A stretch of DNA of 64,000 nucleotides from Sphaerolaimus hirsutus (lineage: Eukaryota > Nematoda > Chromadorea > Monhysterida > Sphaerolaimidae). Position 1 is the first letter of the stretch; every line of letters starts with the position of its first letter. A model generated the notes under the pieces. It was not told where the DNA came from. It worked only from the letters and a program-made list of their open reading frames with translations, and searched no databases. Shown piece after piece: positions 11,345 to 22,223 of this stretch. Made by a program: the position numbers and the translations under genes. The stretch is from assembly GCA_964036195.1 (NCBI GenBank), contig OZ038457.1, positions 5,614,635 to 5,678,634 on the forward strand, given 5' to 3'.

Positions 11345-11590
11345 TATACTCGGTGGACTTGATACTCTGCACTCGCACTGATTTATGTCTCAGGTTGGAA
11401 GGGTGCCAATTATAATTAAAGCATGTGATTCTTGTAAAAAGGCTAAAAAGTACAGTGTTGTGAATACGTTAACGAATAATTTTATAACAGCGATAAATTT
11501 TTTCAACTTTTCATGAAAATCACATGCGTTTACATCGTTGGCACACTTCCAGTGTGAACCACGCGTGCAAGGTGTAAAGAATCTGGTGTA
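11345..11590. repeat. Small element with TATACTCGG-type ends (copy 1)
   Basis: It starts with a TATACTCGGTGGACTTGATA-type end and is homologous over its length to 21,142-21,396, including the shared GGTTGGAAGG and CCACGCGTGCAAGGTGTAAAG segments. No coding capacity. Confidence 0.6.
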
Positions 11591-11693
11591 TAGTAGCTAA
11601 GACATTCATTCAGTTGAATAGTGTGTAGTGTTTTAGGATATACCCAATATAATCAAGTGGAGTTTAAGAAATTCCCGCAGAAGAAATAATTTA

Positions 11694-12055
11694 CCGTATT
11701 TCCTCGAAATACTCCCCCTCGAAATACCCCCAGGTCCGATATGAGCGTGACCTGAGGAAAAAATACCCCCCTCCCCCCGCCTAGAAATACCCCCATGTCT
11801 AATAATGTAAATCATGTATGCAATATGCATGATGTATTAATTGCTGCCAAATTGCATCGCAGCCACACACATATTAGTCTGTGTATATAAAATTTATATA
11901 TCCCTATATGTATATGCCCAAAAATATATTGTTTGGTCTCATTTATTAACATTTTTGGGTATGTTTTGGCCTATTTTTTGTTACACCCATTCACGACATT
12001 TTCTGAAGTAATAATAAAACCCTCACCGAATGAATAAGCCCCCTCGAATTATTAG
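11694..12055. repeat. TA-inserted CCGTATTTCC element, right end not found
   Basis: It begins TA|CCGTATTTCCTCGAAATAC and carries GAAATACCCCC units and the internal TGATGTATTA segment seen in other copies. The expected right terminus GAGGAAATACGG is not present before the next element. It abuts a degraded AACGTAAACG fragment at about 12,053-12,205. Confidence 0.6.
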
Positions 12056-12205
12056 AGTTGCAAAAATTACCAGAGTATACGTTTACCCGAAATACCCGGT
12101 TATTTGAGTATTTATCCTTATGTTTACGTTTATGTTTTTGCAAAATGCCATTACGTTTTGTTACGTTTTCCTGACCGAAATACCCGGGTCCTAGGGAAAA
12201 CGTAA
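12053..12205. repeat. Fragment of CAGAGTTG-family element (AACGTAAACG type)
   Basis: Starts AGAGTTGCAAAAATTACC and contains runs of ACGTTTACGT plus the GAAATACCCGG scaffold of this family. The second terminus is missing. Confidence 0.5.
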
Positions 12206-12329
12206 AATTCTGATCATTCACAAGTTCACCACATGCAGCGAACAAAATTCTTAAGCGGCGTTTACACTGTCGTCTGTCACGTGTGCTGAAAATTCTTTTT
12301 TTCGGCTTTCATGGCATGAAAATTGATTA

Positions 12330-12460
12330 CCGTATTACCTCGAATTATTCCCCCCCTTGAATTAACCCCCCTCAAAATGGGCTGGGGAAATAATAAACCC
12401 CCCCTCAAATTTTGCTGGCGAAATAATAAACCCCCATGGGGGTATTTCGAGGTAATACGG
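12330..12460. repeat. TA-inserted CCGTATT element, minimal copy (GAATTAACCCC type)
   Basis: 131 bp with perfect-looking ends CCGTATTACCTCGAATTA and its inverse, flanked by TA on both sides. It is composed almost entirely of GAATTAACCCCC-type units. Confidence 0.8.
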
Positions 12461-12546
12461 TATTTGTTCTGTCGGACGTCTCCTTAAATATTTGTTCTTT
12501 TGCGCGATACATTTGAGCAAGTTTTGCTTCAACAGTTTTTTAGTTA

Positions 12547-12990
12547 CCGTATTACCTCGAATTATCCCCCCTTGAATTACCCCCCCCCCTCGAATTAACC
12601 CCCCCTCAAAATGGGCTGGGGAAATAATAAACCAGCCCCCCCCCCCCTCGAAATACCCCCCCCCCCTTCGGAATGATGTACGTCATGTACATAATAAATA
12701 CGTCATGTATGCAATGTACATGATGTATATTACTGTTAATTTGCATTGCAGCTACACATAGACTAGCTTGTGCAGCTATGTACGTTTTTATGTCCAAAAC
12801 ATATCCTGTTTCGACACATTTATTACCTGTTTTGGGTATGCAAATGCCTACTATTTACTACGATCCTTACGAAAATTTCTGACGAAATAATAAAAAAAAC
12901 TCTCGAATAAACCCCCCCTCGAATTAACCCCCCCTCAAATTTTGCTGGCGAAATAATAAACCCCCATGGGGGTATTTCGAGGTAATGCGG
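12547..12990. repeat. TA-inserted CCGTATT element (GAATTAACCCC type)
   Basis: Inverted ends CCGTATTACCTCGAATTA and GAGGTAATGCGG are flanked by TA. The inner unique segment (ATGATGTACGTCATGTACAT) is shared with the copy at 48,838-49,263. Confidence 0.8.
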
Positions 12991-13052
12991 TATATGCATC
13001 AACCGTTTTTTAGTTGTTTATTTACATGATAGATAACAGCGAATTATTAATA

Positions 13053-13485
13053 CCGTATTACCTCGAATTAACCCCCCCCCTTGAATTAACCCCCCCCTTG
13101 AAATACCCCCCCTAAATTTCGGCCGAGGAAATAATAAACCCCCCCCCCCCCCTCGAAATACCCCCCCTAAGATTGAGTGTAACGTGAACGTACATGACAA
13201 ATACCGCAGTTTGAGATCTGTACAATGCAGAACACACGTTAAAACTGATGATTAAGTGACGTTAGGGAAGGGTTTGTGTGTATATACAGTTATATATGCG
13301 TATAAACACATATACATCAATGTAATTGTTCGATTTTTCTACGTCCGCGTACGGAGAATTTCCGAAAATTTCTGGCGAAATAATAGACCCCCCCCCTCGA
13401 ATAAACCCCCCCCCTCGAATTATCCCCCCCTCAAATTTTGCTGGCGAAATAATAAACCCCCTGGGGGTATTTCGAGGTAATACGG
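13053..13485. repeat. TA-inserted CCGTATT element (GAATTAACCCC type)
   Basis: Inverted ends flanked by TA; cytosine-rich units at both sides of a unique core. It is adjacent to two further copies, making a cluster between 11.7 and 13.5 kb. Confidence 0.8.
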
Positions 13486-14000
13486 TACCTTTTTAATCGA
13501 TACAACATTGGGGATGAATTTTCATGTAAAAATGACTTTTTCAATGAAAAATAGATGTAATCACTGATAATCCAAAAAACTAGATTGGCGTGGCTTGATA
13601 AAGACATTGACCAAGTGTGAGAGCATAAAACATGGTGAACAATGAAACAAAATACCTAGCGCAAATACTCAAAAGTGTGGGATTCTCATAAAAATTAAAC
13701 TACGTTGACATAGGGACATTTGTTATGCTTTCAAATATCTGTTTTGAATACATTTGAGTTTACCAAAATATATGATTTTTCATCGCGGTGAAAAGTATTT
13801 AACAGACCTTCCATTCTGGTCAACTCAAATGTGAACAAAACTGATTACGTATTTCCCAAATTTCGGTGCTGTTCTTGGTGTGCGCAGTGTTTTATGCCAA
13901 AAATTAATTACCTACCTACATACATATGCATTCTATAAATATGTAGAAATAACTGGATAAAAATAGCATAACTAGGCATTCATTATCTTTAGTGGCGATA
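13486..14000. other. Interval with no recognised gene or repeat
   Basis: AT-rich sequence between two DNA elements. I see no splice-bounded frame, RNA gene or clear repeat in it. Confidence 0.5.
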
Positions 14001-14596
14001 CAGTGATGGCAAATTTCGCACCGAAATATCTAGATTAATTGTCGAATGCTTCAGACCCGTGTATACCATTATTCCAAATGGGTACAAAAAATTTGGCTTT
14101 CGATGGGGTGGCGAAAGGCACGGTTTGTCAGTCAGAACTGTGCAATAAATAACGAGGACAAAAAAAAGATTCGAAATTTATTAGCACGCGGAGAAAAAAA
14201 ATACACAAAAATCGAAACAAAATTTTTTTTCAAAAGATTCGAAAAGTCTTTTCGAATTTTTTTACGGAATTGAAGCGTGAAGACATTGATATAAACATAT
14301 GAAAATAAGGTTTAAAAAGTTATACGAACTGATGACCACCCAAATACTGCATTTAAAGCTTTAATTCCAATTTTTTCCAAAAAAAATCAAAAACTATTTT
14401 TTTAAATTCAAAAACTACCCAAAAAAATTCGAAAACTACCAAAAAAATTTGAAAACTACAAAAAATTCAAAAATTTGAAAATTCAAAAACTAAATTCGAA
14501 ATTCGAAAAGTATTTTGTGGAAAAATTCGAAAAGTCATTTTAGAAAAAATACTTAAAAATTTGAATACTTTTTTTCAGGGGGGTTTGCCATTGTTA
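14001..14596. repeat. TTCGAAAA-rich element with GATGGCAAA ends (copy 1)
   Basis: Ends CAGTGATGGCAAA and TTTGCCATTGTTA enclose low-complexity sequence built from TTCGAAAA, AAAAACTA and AAAATTC units. The same ends bound the copy at 39,580-41,210. No matching 8-bp target duplication was found here, so this copy may be altered at a terminus. Confidence 0.65.
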
Positions 14597-14756
14597 GCAA
14601 TAACTGAGTTCAACGGTATGGTACAGTAAATTCTTCAATTTTGCGGTACAGTACAGACAACGGTGTCACTCTAGCTGCCGGTTGAAAATATCCTGAGGCA
14701 GTCTACTTTGTTTACTAAATCTGATGGATAATCTTTTACTCACTTTTACTTACTTA

Positions 14757-15376
14757 AAGTCGGCAGACGTATCGCCCTACAAACATTTGCGTCAGTCTCT
14801 CCAGTGGAGAGTGCATGACGGCATTAGGTATTGTGACAAAATATTTGAACGATTGGAATAGATCGGGTCACGTATGAAAACTTGGCCCTTATCCCAGTTA
14901 CCAGTTGCGTATTATACAAATAAGAGTGAAAACTGAAAAAGCTAAAAATCGTGTAAATTTGCTTCTCTTTGCCAATTTCCACCTTCATAATCGCTATTTT
15001 TGTTTATATACATGGTTATATAGCTACTGTGAGCCTATTTTATTCATATTAATAGCGGAATTCGAAATTTGGGCCGGCCGCCAAGTTCTCTTCTGTTGGA
15101 ACGGAGCCAATGAATGAAAAAATAAAATAAAAACAAAAACGGTAGTTTGAACGGTAAAACGGTAGTTTGAACGGTCAAATTCTTTACGAGCAACGTTGAA
15201 AATGTAGATAACTAGGGCGTGGCACGGACGGACGCAGCGAAACGTCCATTTTTCTTTCAAAATGATTTTCTTTTTCAATTTCTAGCGTCCGCGTGGTACA
15301 CAAGTTTCGTTGTTCGCTCTATTCACGAGCGGATTCTAACTCTCCGATTTTGTAGGGTGAAATGTCTGCCGACTTT
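14757..15376. repeat. Inverted-repeat element with AAAGTCGGCAGAC ends (copy 1)
   Basis: Ends AAAGTCGGCAGACGTATCGC and its inverse near 15,376 (GTCTGCCGACTTT). The core, including the GGGCGTGGCACGGACGG segment, is homologous in inverse orientation to 62,388-63,438. It lies just past the stop codon of the channel gene. Confidence 0.75.
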
Positions 15377-15422
15377 ACTTTTAATCTCTTTTAAGATTTA
15401 CTCACAAATTTGCAACACAATT

Positions 15423-15557
15423 CTAATGTAGCATTTTTCCGGTGTACAATATAAAAAGTAATTGTATCACTGTGAAGATTATTTCCATAAATGAAAATAT
15501 CGATATGCCCATAATCAGACCAAGAATTCCGGCAATTTTTGGTACCAAGTCGATTGG
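15423..15557 (-). CDS. ENaC last exon: second membrane helix, GIS filter and stop
   Basis: 135 nt including the stop codon, phase 0, acceptor CTAATTCACAG (an alternative AAAG acceptor at 15,576 would add six residues). It encodes PKIAGILGLIMGISIFSFME, matching the ENaC G-G-x-x-G-L-x-x-G-x-S-x-x-S-x-x-E signature with G-I-S as the filter. The second glycine of G-G is alanine here. Only about 20 residues follow, so the cytoplasmic tail is nearly absent. Confidence 0.85.
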   Translation of the reverse strand, partial: PIDLVPKIAGILGLIMGISIFSFMEIIFTVIQLLFILYTGKMLH

Positions 15558-15608
15558 CTGTGAATTAGATGTGGCCTTTAAAACAAACATCCAAACATTT
15601 TGTGCTTT

Positions 15609-16030
15609 AAGCCGGAATTATAGCTCAGCGGCGTTTGACGTGAAATGATGACGTCGTAAAATTGATTACATCAAAATAGACATAGGTACAGCATTGAAAT
15701 TTCAGAATTAGATAGTTCTAGCAATTGTGTGTAATGTCCCAAAAAAAATTTACCAAAAAATCATTATTTAAGAAGTTATTAATTTAACGTCAAAATTTTT
15801 TGGTGACATAAAATGTTTGACCCGAAATGTTGATGTAGAATGTGTAAATTTTGATGTAAAATAATAAACTTATAAAATAATAATTACTTTCTTAATTTTT
15901 TAAGGACATTACACACAATTACTAGAACTATCAAATTCTGAAATTTCAACGCTGTCTATTTTGATGTAATCAATTTTACAACGGCATCATTCCACGTCAA
16001 ACGCCGCTGAGCTGTAATTCCGGCTTTAGG
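15609..16030. repeat. Palindromic element with AAGCCGGAATTATAGCTCAG ends
   Basis: A long inverted repeat whose arms contain GACGTGAAATGATGACG and whose ends are AAGCCGGAATTATAGCTCAG and the inverse. Related to 17,769-18,555. It lies about 50 bp upstream of the last channel exon, in its intron. Confidence 0.8.
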
Positions 16031-16350
16031 TAGATGCAATGTAATCATATACATGTTGGGTTTAAATGGGATCAAAAGTAGGTAGTGTTCAACCAGCATT
16101 GACTTTGTGGGATTGGGATTGGTGTCTGGGGTTTAGTGATGGAAAGGCACTAAAGGGCACCAGCGCCGGTCCTTTTTCCTTTTTCAAGAGTGTCTTTAGG
16201 TGGACAATTTGGATCCAATTTGGGCCCTAAACAGAAGTTTCTGAGATGGTTGTGACATCCCAGCCAAGCCACAATCCCATGAATTTGGGAAAAGTTTGCT
16301 CTAAACACACGCATCAACCCAAATACAAAATGTGTCCAGCATACAATGTA
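16031..16350. other. Intronic interval, nothing recognised
   Basis: Non-repetitive as far as I can see. Its minus-strand frame does not fit any ENaC segment and lacks matching splice phases. Confidence 0.5.
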
Positions 16351-17208
16351 CCGTATATCCTCGAATAAGACCCCCCTTGAATAACTCCTCTCTCTTGAAT
16401 AACTCCCTCTCAAAAACGCGAAAAAATAACTCCCCCCTCGAATAACTCCCCCCTCTTGAATACGATCCCCCTCTGGGTGAAAACTATGCTAGAAAATTTT
16501 CAAAAATGATCGATGAAATTACAAAAGAATGCTAACGTATGGCAGCGGCAGCAGATACATGCATGTACACAGTGTATAAACACCTTTTTGTTGTTGTTGA
16601 ACTGTTAAATACATATCGTATTTACTTAAATAATTCCCCCCACTTGAATAATTCCCCCCCTCGAATAATTCCCCCCTGCTAGACAAGTGAGGAAAATATA
16701 ATTCCCCCACTTGAATAATCCCCCCCCCACAATGATGGAGAATAAATAATGCACATTTATTAAAAAGACAATCAATGAAATCAAACCAAGCAAAATCGCA
16801 GCGCCTCGTTTGATTCATCGAATACAAATGCAGCACATTCAGTGTGTAAGGATGCAAAGGAATGTGCACTACGAATGGAAATTGGATGTACATGTGTATG
16901 TTGTGTGACGGAAACATAATTGGAAATTTTGAGGAAATAATAATTCCCCCACTTGAATAATTCCCGCCCTTGAATAGTTCCCCCCTCAAAAATGTCTGAC
17001 GAAAAAATATTTCCCCGGGGGAATTATTCGAGTAAATACGGTACCTACATGGATTACACGAGTTGACAGAATGCATTCATACGATGAATTCAGTCCAAGT
17101 TTCTGAGGAAAAAATTACTCCCTTGAATAACTCCTCCCCTTGAATGAGTCCCCCTCAAAAACTCTGACGAAAAATAACTCCCCTGGGGTCTTATTCCAGG
17201 ATATACGG
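16351..17208. repeat. TA-inserted CCGTATATCC element (GAATAACTCC type), host to a nested copy
   Basis: Outer ends CCGTATATCCTCGAATAAG and CTTATTCCAGGATATACGG are flanked by TA. Its units read GAATAACTCCCCC. A second element with different units is nested at 16,616-17,041. Confidence 0.78.
16616..17041. repeat. Nested CCGTATTTACT element (GAATAATTCC type)
   Basis: Ends TCGTATTTACTTAAATAATTCC and GGAATTATTCGAGTAAATACGG. All its units are GAATAATTCCCCC, distinct from the surrounding element's GAATAACTCC. Confidence 0.78.
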
Positions 17209-17241
17209 TATTGTAAATATGCACACCCCTGTCTAACTAAC

Positions 17242-17428
17242 TGGGAATGAAGGAACTTCTTTTGCAGTTCTGTAGAGCATATCATGTACATATACATGAA
17301 TATGTGCCTTATCAGTCACCTTCTCATACTGACATTGATTATATTCAGTGCGGTTTTTGTATTTCGAGCACCGTTCATCCAATACCGTACGTGGTACCCG
17401 CGATACCATGTTTTGAGTCACGTCACTC
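17242..17428 (-). CDS. ENaC exon L (palm, pre-TM2)
   Basis: 187 nt, acceptor GCATCTTCAG and donor GTTAGT. It encodes two further cysteines (DERCSKYK, NQCQYEK), then KAHIHVYVHDMLYRTAKEVP, equivalent to the ENaC palm strand leading to the second membrane helix. The usual T-Y-x-x-x-x-S motif after the thumb is not obvious. Confidence 0.78.
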
Positions 17429-17644
17429 CTGAAGATGCTTGGTGTGTGTGAATATGTGGATTGTGATAATTAATGTTCACCTATGGGATTTAAGTGATAA
17501 TACACTACAATGCAGAACAGTTGAAACTCTGCGCACTGAATGATTAATGTACAAACAAAAGTGCGGTAGACCCCCAGCCACCCATTTCCCTATGGGTCAA
17601 AAGTCTCAACTATTCTGCACAGTAGTGTATTTGTATTTACTCAC

Positions 17645-17737
17645 GTGCACTTGTCTGGGCAATGGCACTCTGCCATGACTGCATCTATGTCACTGACGGC
17701 GCTGTTGCAGCACTCGTAATCACTCACGTTGCAAGCT
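17645..17737 (-). CDS. ENaC exon K (CHCPDKC)
   Basis: 93 nt, acceptor TTCACCGCAG and donor GTGAGT. It encodes ACNVSDYECC then AECHCPDKCT, matching the C-x-C-x-x-x-C thumb cysteines that close the ENaC extracellular domain. Confidence 0.86.
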
Positions 17738-17768
17738 CTGCGGTGAATGGAATGCACACCGATGGCGT

Positions 17769-18555
17769 TTAAGCGGGAATTAGAGCTCAGCGTCGATTCG
17801 ACGTGAAATGACGACGTGAAATGATGTCGTGAAATTAATTAAACGAGTGTGGATCATGCTACGGGTCTACAATTTTCTAAGGATAATGTATGAATCAATA
17901 CCTTAATCGTGTCCAATACTGAGTGTTATCAGCCACAAATAGAGCGACTTGAAAAATTCAATTTTTATCATTCCACGTCATCATTTTACGTCAGGGAACA
18001 ACTTGACATTTCACGTCAGATTATAGCGGGAATTAGAGCTCAGCGTCGATTCGACGTGAAATGATGACGTGAAATGTTTTCGTGAAATTAATTACACGAG
18101 TGTGGATCATGCTACGGGTCTACAATTTTCTAAGGATAATATATGAATCAATACCTTAATCGTGTCCAATACTGAGTGTTATCAGCCACAACTAGAGCGA
18201 ATAGAAAAATTCAATTTTTATCATTCCACGTCATCATTTTACGTCAGGGAACAACATGACATTTCACGTCAGACTATTGCAAGCAATAGTCTGACGTGAA
18301 ATGTCAAGTTGTTCCCTGACACTGTGACGTGAAATGATGATGACGTGGAATGATAAAAATTGAATTTTTCAATTCGCTCTAGTTGTGGCTGATAACACTC
18401 AGTATTGGACACGATTAAGGTATTGATTCATACATTATCCTTAGAAAATTGTAGACCCGTAGCATGATCCACACTCGTGTAATTAATTTCACGACATCAT
18501 TTCACGTCGTCATTTCACGTCGAATCGACGCTGAGCTCTAATTCCCGCTTTAAGC
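17769..18555. repeat. Compound palindromic element (GACGTGAAATGA type)
   Basis: Two direct arms (17,769-18,022 and 18,023-18,281) are followed by an inverted arm (18,282-18,555). Each is about 255-275 bp and bounded by AAGCGGGAATTAGAGCTCAG. The second and third arms form a long, nearly perfect hairpin. Arms carry repeated GACGTGAAATG. Confidence 0.88.
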
Positions 18556-18587
18556 TCGATTTAATTATAAATATGATAGGTATGTAC

Positions 18588-19700
18588 TGGTGATGGAAAA
18601 GCGCCAGAAAAAATGGCGCCAGGCGCCAATGGCGCCATGGCGCCATTCAAAATAATGGCGCCAGCGCCAAGATGGCGCCAGAGAAAATGGCGCCAGGCGC
18701 CAATGGCGCCACGGCGCCATCTGAAAAAATGGCGCCAGGCGCCAAAGGGCGCCAGAAACAATGGCGCCGGGCGCCAAAATGGCGCCAACGATAAAAGTCA
18801 CCATTTTAGCATGTATATTCTAACAGAAGCATTTTTTGTTAAGGGTATTATGTTATCACAGTTACCTGATGAATAAAAAACACAACAACATCATAATCAA
18901 GGATATAATACATTTATCAAGTCAAATGTCATTTGTGGTTATAAACACATTACATGTAACCCTGAAGTGACACGAGACAGCATTGAATTGGTGATTTGTA
19001 CAGTAAATCTATTTTATGTTGAGTTGCCACATATTTATACCACCTTCAAATGAAAATTTTGTGACATGTAAAAATGAAATTAGATGGGGTAGTGTTTAGA
19101 ATAGGACTGTGACAATGTTTCATATTTTCTATTTTGTATAGAAGGAAATTGACTAGTTGTTATATCTGCTACTACGATTATCACAGATTATTACATGCTA
19201 GCAAGCATAGATGGAAGTTATCACACTAGAGTGTAACAAAACTGGTGTAAATGCACTAGTGTCATTTTTTGCCATGCCAAATGAAAACATTCTGGTGCTA
19301 ATCTCAGCGTGGGGGCATAGTGTTGCTGTTTATGTGGAATAAAAACAATGAAAAGCAAGCCAAACTTGTAATTCTAGCAAAAAATGACATGGTTGAATAT
19401 GCTAAAGAATAAAATGATGTCACTCAGCAAATAAGGTACTTGTATGTGGAATAATGTAAGCACTCATCGCAGCATTTTGGCGCCATTTCTGGCGCCATGA
19501 AAAACAATGGCGCCGGGCGCCAAATTGGCGCCAGCAAAAATGGCGCCAAGCGCCAAGGGCGCCATGGCGCCATTCGAAATGATGGCGCCAGCGCCAAGAG
19601 GGCGCCAGAGAAAATGGCGCCAGGCGCCAATGGCGCCATGGCGCTGGCGCCCTTTGGCGCCATTAAATGGCGCCAGCGCCATGGCGCCATTCCATCACTA
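18588..19700. mobile_element. GGCGCC-array hAT-like MITE, copy N1
   Basis: Ends TGGTGATGGAAAAGCGCC and GGCGCCATTCCATCACTA, with 8-bp target duplication GTATGTAC on both sides. Arrays of GGCGCCA/TGGCGCC palindromes lie at each end (18,597-18,787 and 19,478-19,689) and flank an AT-rich core shared, inverted, with copy N2. No transposase. Confidence 0.93.
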
Positions 19701-19847
19701 GTATGTACAGTATCGATGGGGCAGAGTTTATTTCCACCTTGGATCCGCCACCAGTCTAGTGGTTTTGCACAGAATCCCACCGTATTTTTTTGAATAGTGT
19801 GAAATATAATAAATTAACCCTATTCTGTACCCAATTTATTGCGTATA

Positions 19848-19959
19848 CCGTATTTCCTCGAAATACTCCCCCTCGAAATACCCCCCCCCTCGTTTGACCC
19901 CGCCCTCTTGAGACCACTATGAAACAATCACCCCCGGGGGGTATTGCGTGGAAATACGG
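19848..19959. repeat. TA-inserted CCGTATTTCC element, 112-bp copy
   Basis: Ends CCGTATTTCCTCGAAATAC and GTGGAAATACGG flanked by TA. It consists of little beyond the GAAATACCCCC units. Confidence 0.8.
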
Positions 19960-20096
19960 TATTTATATTATATTTAGATTTTACACTTTGCTCTGAAATC
20001 TACCCACATACTGACTGACAAGAAACAAAAAATGAATTCTACTTGATTTTCTTCGAAATCACTAAAGAATAACATATAGGGTCAATTAATTAAAAT

Positions 20097-20619
20097 CAGA
20101 GTTGTTAAAAGTACTGAACTTTTTCCAAAGAAAACGTAAACGTAAAGTATTTTTTGTTACTCACGACTGAGTACCGAAAATGTTAAGAAAATCTTTTTAC
20201 TTTTTCACTGCGTAAAACGTGAGTAAAATACTTTTTTCTGAGAAAACGTAAAACTGAATATTTTTTCTCACAGAAAATGTAAAAATGAATATTTTTCTCT
20301 TAGAAAATGTGTTGTGAGTATTTTTTCTCACGGAAAACGTAAAAGTCAGAAATTTTGTCAATTTTTACTCTAAAATACATAAAATACGTGTTTTTTTCTC
20401 CTGATAACTATTTCTTAGGAAAATGTTCTATTTTTGTAACTTTCTGTCTGTCAAAATGTCCCGTTAAATACGTTTTTGGTACTCGTGTACTTTCAAAAAG
20501 TACGCGAGTAAGAGCGTACCAGTATTTTTTTTCGGGGGGGGGGGAAATGTAAATGTATTTACGCAGTACTTGAGTATCCATATTTATTGAGTAAACGTAA
20601 ATACATTTTAACAACTGTG
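20097..20619. repeat. CAGAGTTG-family element (AACGTAAA type)
   Basis: Ends CAGAGTTGTTAAAAGTAC and TTTTAACAACTGTG enclose degenerate AAAACGTAAA units. No matching 8-bp duplication is visible. Confidence 0.65.
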
Positions 20620-21007
20620 GTCATTTTAGATTATAGCCACACTACTAGTGATGGAAAAGCGCCATGGCGCTGGCGCCTGGCGCTAGCGCCAAAGCAAAAA
20701 GCGCCATGGCGCTTTTGGCGCTTGGCGCTAAAACGCTCTGGCGCCATTGGCGCTTGGCGCCGGGATCTGAGAAAGCGCCATGGCGCTTTTGGCGCTTGGC
20801 GCCATTTCCTGGTGGCGCTATTGGCGCCTGGCGCCGGCTTTTTGAATGGCGCTAAAAAAGCGCCAACCGTGATTATAAAAATTGTCATAATAAAGTGAAA
20901 TTCGACAATCCAGTTGATCAATTTTGAGAACAACTTAATAAATATTGAGAAATATAAGGGTGTTAGGGGACATAATAGTACATAATATTTGGGAACAAAT
21001 GTATTTA

Positions 21008-21529
21008 CCATATTTCCTCATGTTTTCCCTCCCTTGAATGAATAAAGTAGTTTGTATCTGTATTAGGTATGCATATACGTCCAAAGATATCCGGTTTGAT
21101 CACATAAATTACCGGTTTTGGGTATGTAAAAGTCTGTTCTATATACTCGACGTACATGATACTCTGCCCTCCGACTGATTTATGTCTCGTGTTGGAAAGG
21201 TGCCAATGATTATTTAATCATGCGATTTCCGTAAAAAGATAAAAAAAAAAATTCATCGATGTGAATATGTTAATGAATACCATTATAACAACAATAAATT
21301 TTGTCATCTTTTTATGAAACTCGCACGCGTTAACCATCGTTGGCACACTTCCAGCGGGAACCACGCGTGCAAGGTGTAAAGTAACCGCAGTATACTATAA
21401 TTGTTCACGAAAATTTCTGATGTGATAATAAAGCCCCACCCCCTCGAATAAGTCCCTCCCTCTAATTAACCACCTCAAAGTTTGCTGACGAAATAATAAA
21501 CCCCATGGGGGTATTTCGAGGAAATACGG
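21008..21529. repeat. TA-inserted CCATATTTCC element nested in N3
   Basis: Left end CCATATTTCCTC, right end TTTCGAGGAAATACGG. The left end is diverged. It contains the TATACTCG element at 21,142-21,396. Confidence 0.68.
21142..21396. repeat. Small element with TATACTCG ends (copy 2)
   Basis: Homologous to 11,345-11,590 throughout. Ends TATACTCGACGTACATGATA and GCAGTATA. It is the innermost of three nested insertions. Confidence 0.6.
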
Positions 21530-22131
21530 TAGTTATTCGCCTTCGCCCTTATTCATTTTAAGCCTCAACTGATAAACGTTGATAACTAAAAGTTTATTGT
21601 AAGAAAACGGGATTTTATGTATTCTACTGCGGTGCGGCAGAGTTAAGAATTCATCATACTATAAACGAATTGCAGAGAAAAATTTGGCGCTGGCGCTATT
21701 GGCGCTTGGCGCCATTACCCTCTGGCGCCATTGGCGCTTGGCGCTGGGGTTCAGAAAAGCGCCATGGCGCTTTTGGCGCTTGGCGCTATTTTGCTCTGGC
21801 GCCATTGGCGCTTGGCGCTGGGGGTCCGAAAAGCGCCATGGCGCTTTTGGCGCTTGGCGCCAAAAGTCTGGCGCTTTTTCCATCACTACACACTACCCTG
21901 TCATGTCTTTTTTGGTTAACAATATTGATAAAACACAAAAGCTTTTTTTACATATTTACATGTATACTCACAAGTTGGCCAACAGTTAACAGGATGTTTT
22001 CATTTTAAAAAATGTACCCTAAAGTTGGCTAAAATTTGTGGATTGATGGGCATTTGGCAAGGTGCGGAGATTGTCCAATTACAAAGGACAAAGTGAAAAA
22101 AACGAGATTTTGTATGGCCCAATCAACTCAC

Positions 22132-22223
22132 CTGACGGTCTCATGATGTGGGGCAGCATATCTGGGGTCTGTACATGAGCACACCTTCATAACTTTCCTT
22201 TGCATGCATGTTCTTTGGCAGCC
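22132..22223 (-). CDS. ENaC exon J (C-x-C thumb region)
   Basis: 92 nt, phase 0 to 2, acceptor GTGTGTGTGTGTG-derived CACACACAG and strong donor GTGAGT. It encodes GCQRTCMQRKVMKVCSCTDP, the conserved cysteine-rich thumb of DEG/ENaC. The polypyrimidine tract is a CA/TG microsatellite. Confidence 0.86.

Larger units (their letters stand above)
20646..21888. mobile_element. GGCGCT/GGCGCC-array hAT-like MITE, copy N3
   Basis: Ends TAGTGATGGAAAAGCGCC and GGCGCTTTTTCCATCACTA, with duplicated flank CACACTAC (20,638-20,645 and 21,889-21,896). Its arrays alternate GGCGCC and GGCGCTT rather than the plain GGCGCC of the other copies. A TA-inserted element is nested at 21,008-21,529, and that holds a further small element. 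Confidence 0.93.

Noticed and set aside
16150-16413. Minus-strand frame tested as a channel exon
   Set aside because: Its residues do not fit the ENaC palm or membrane helix, and it runs into the TA element; the true last exon is at 15,423-15,557.
18565-18876. Frames rich in APWRW or MAPGA in the GGCGCC arrays (also 19.4-19.8, 20.6-21.0, 21.7-22.0, 42.6-43.0, 55.9-56.2 and 60.7-61.4 kb)
   Set aside because: Direct consequence of GGCGCC unit periodicity; absent outside the arrays.
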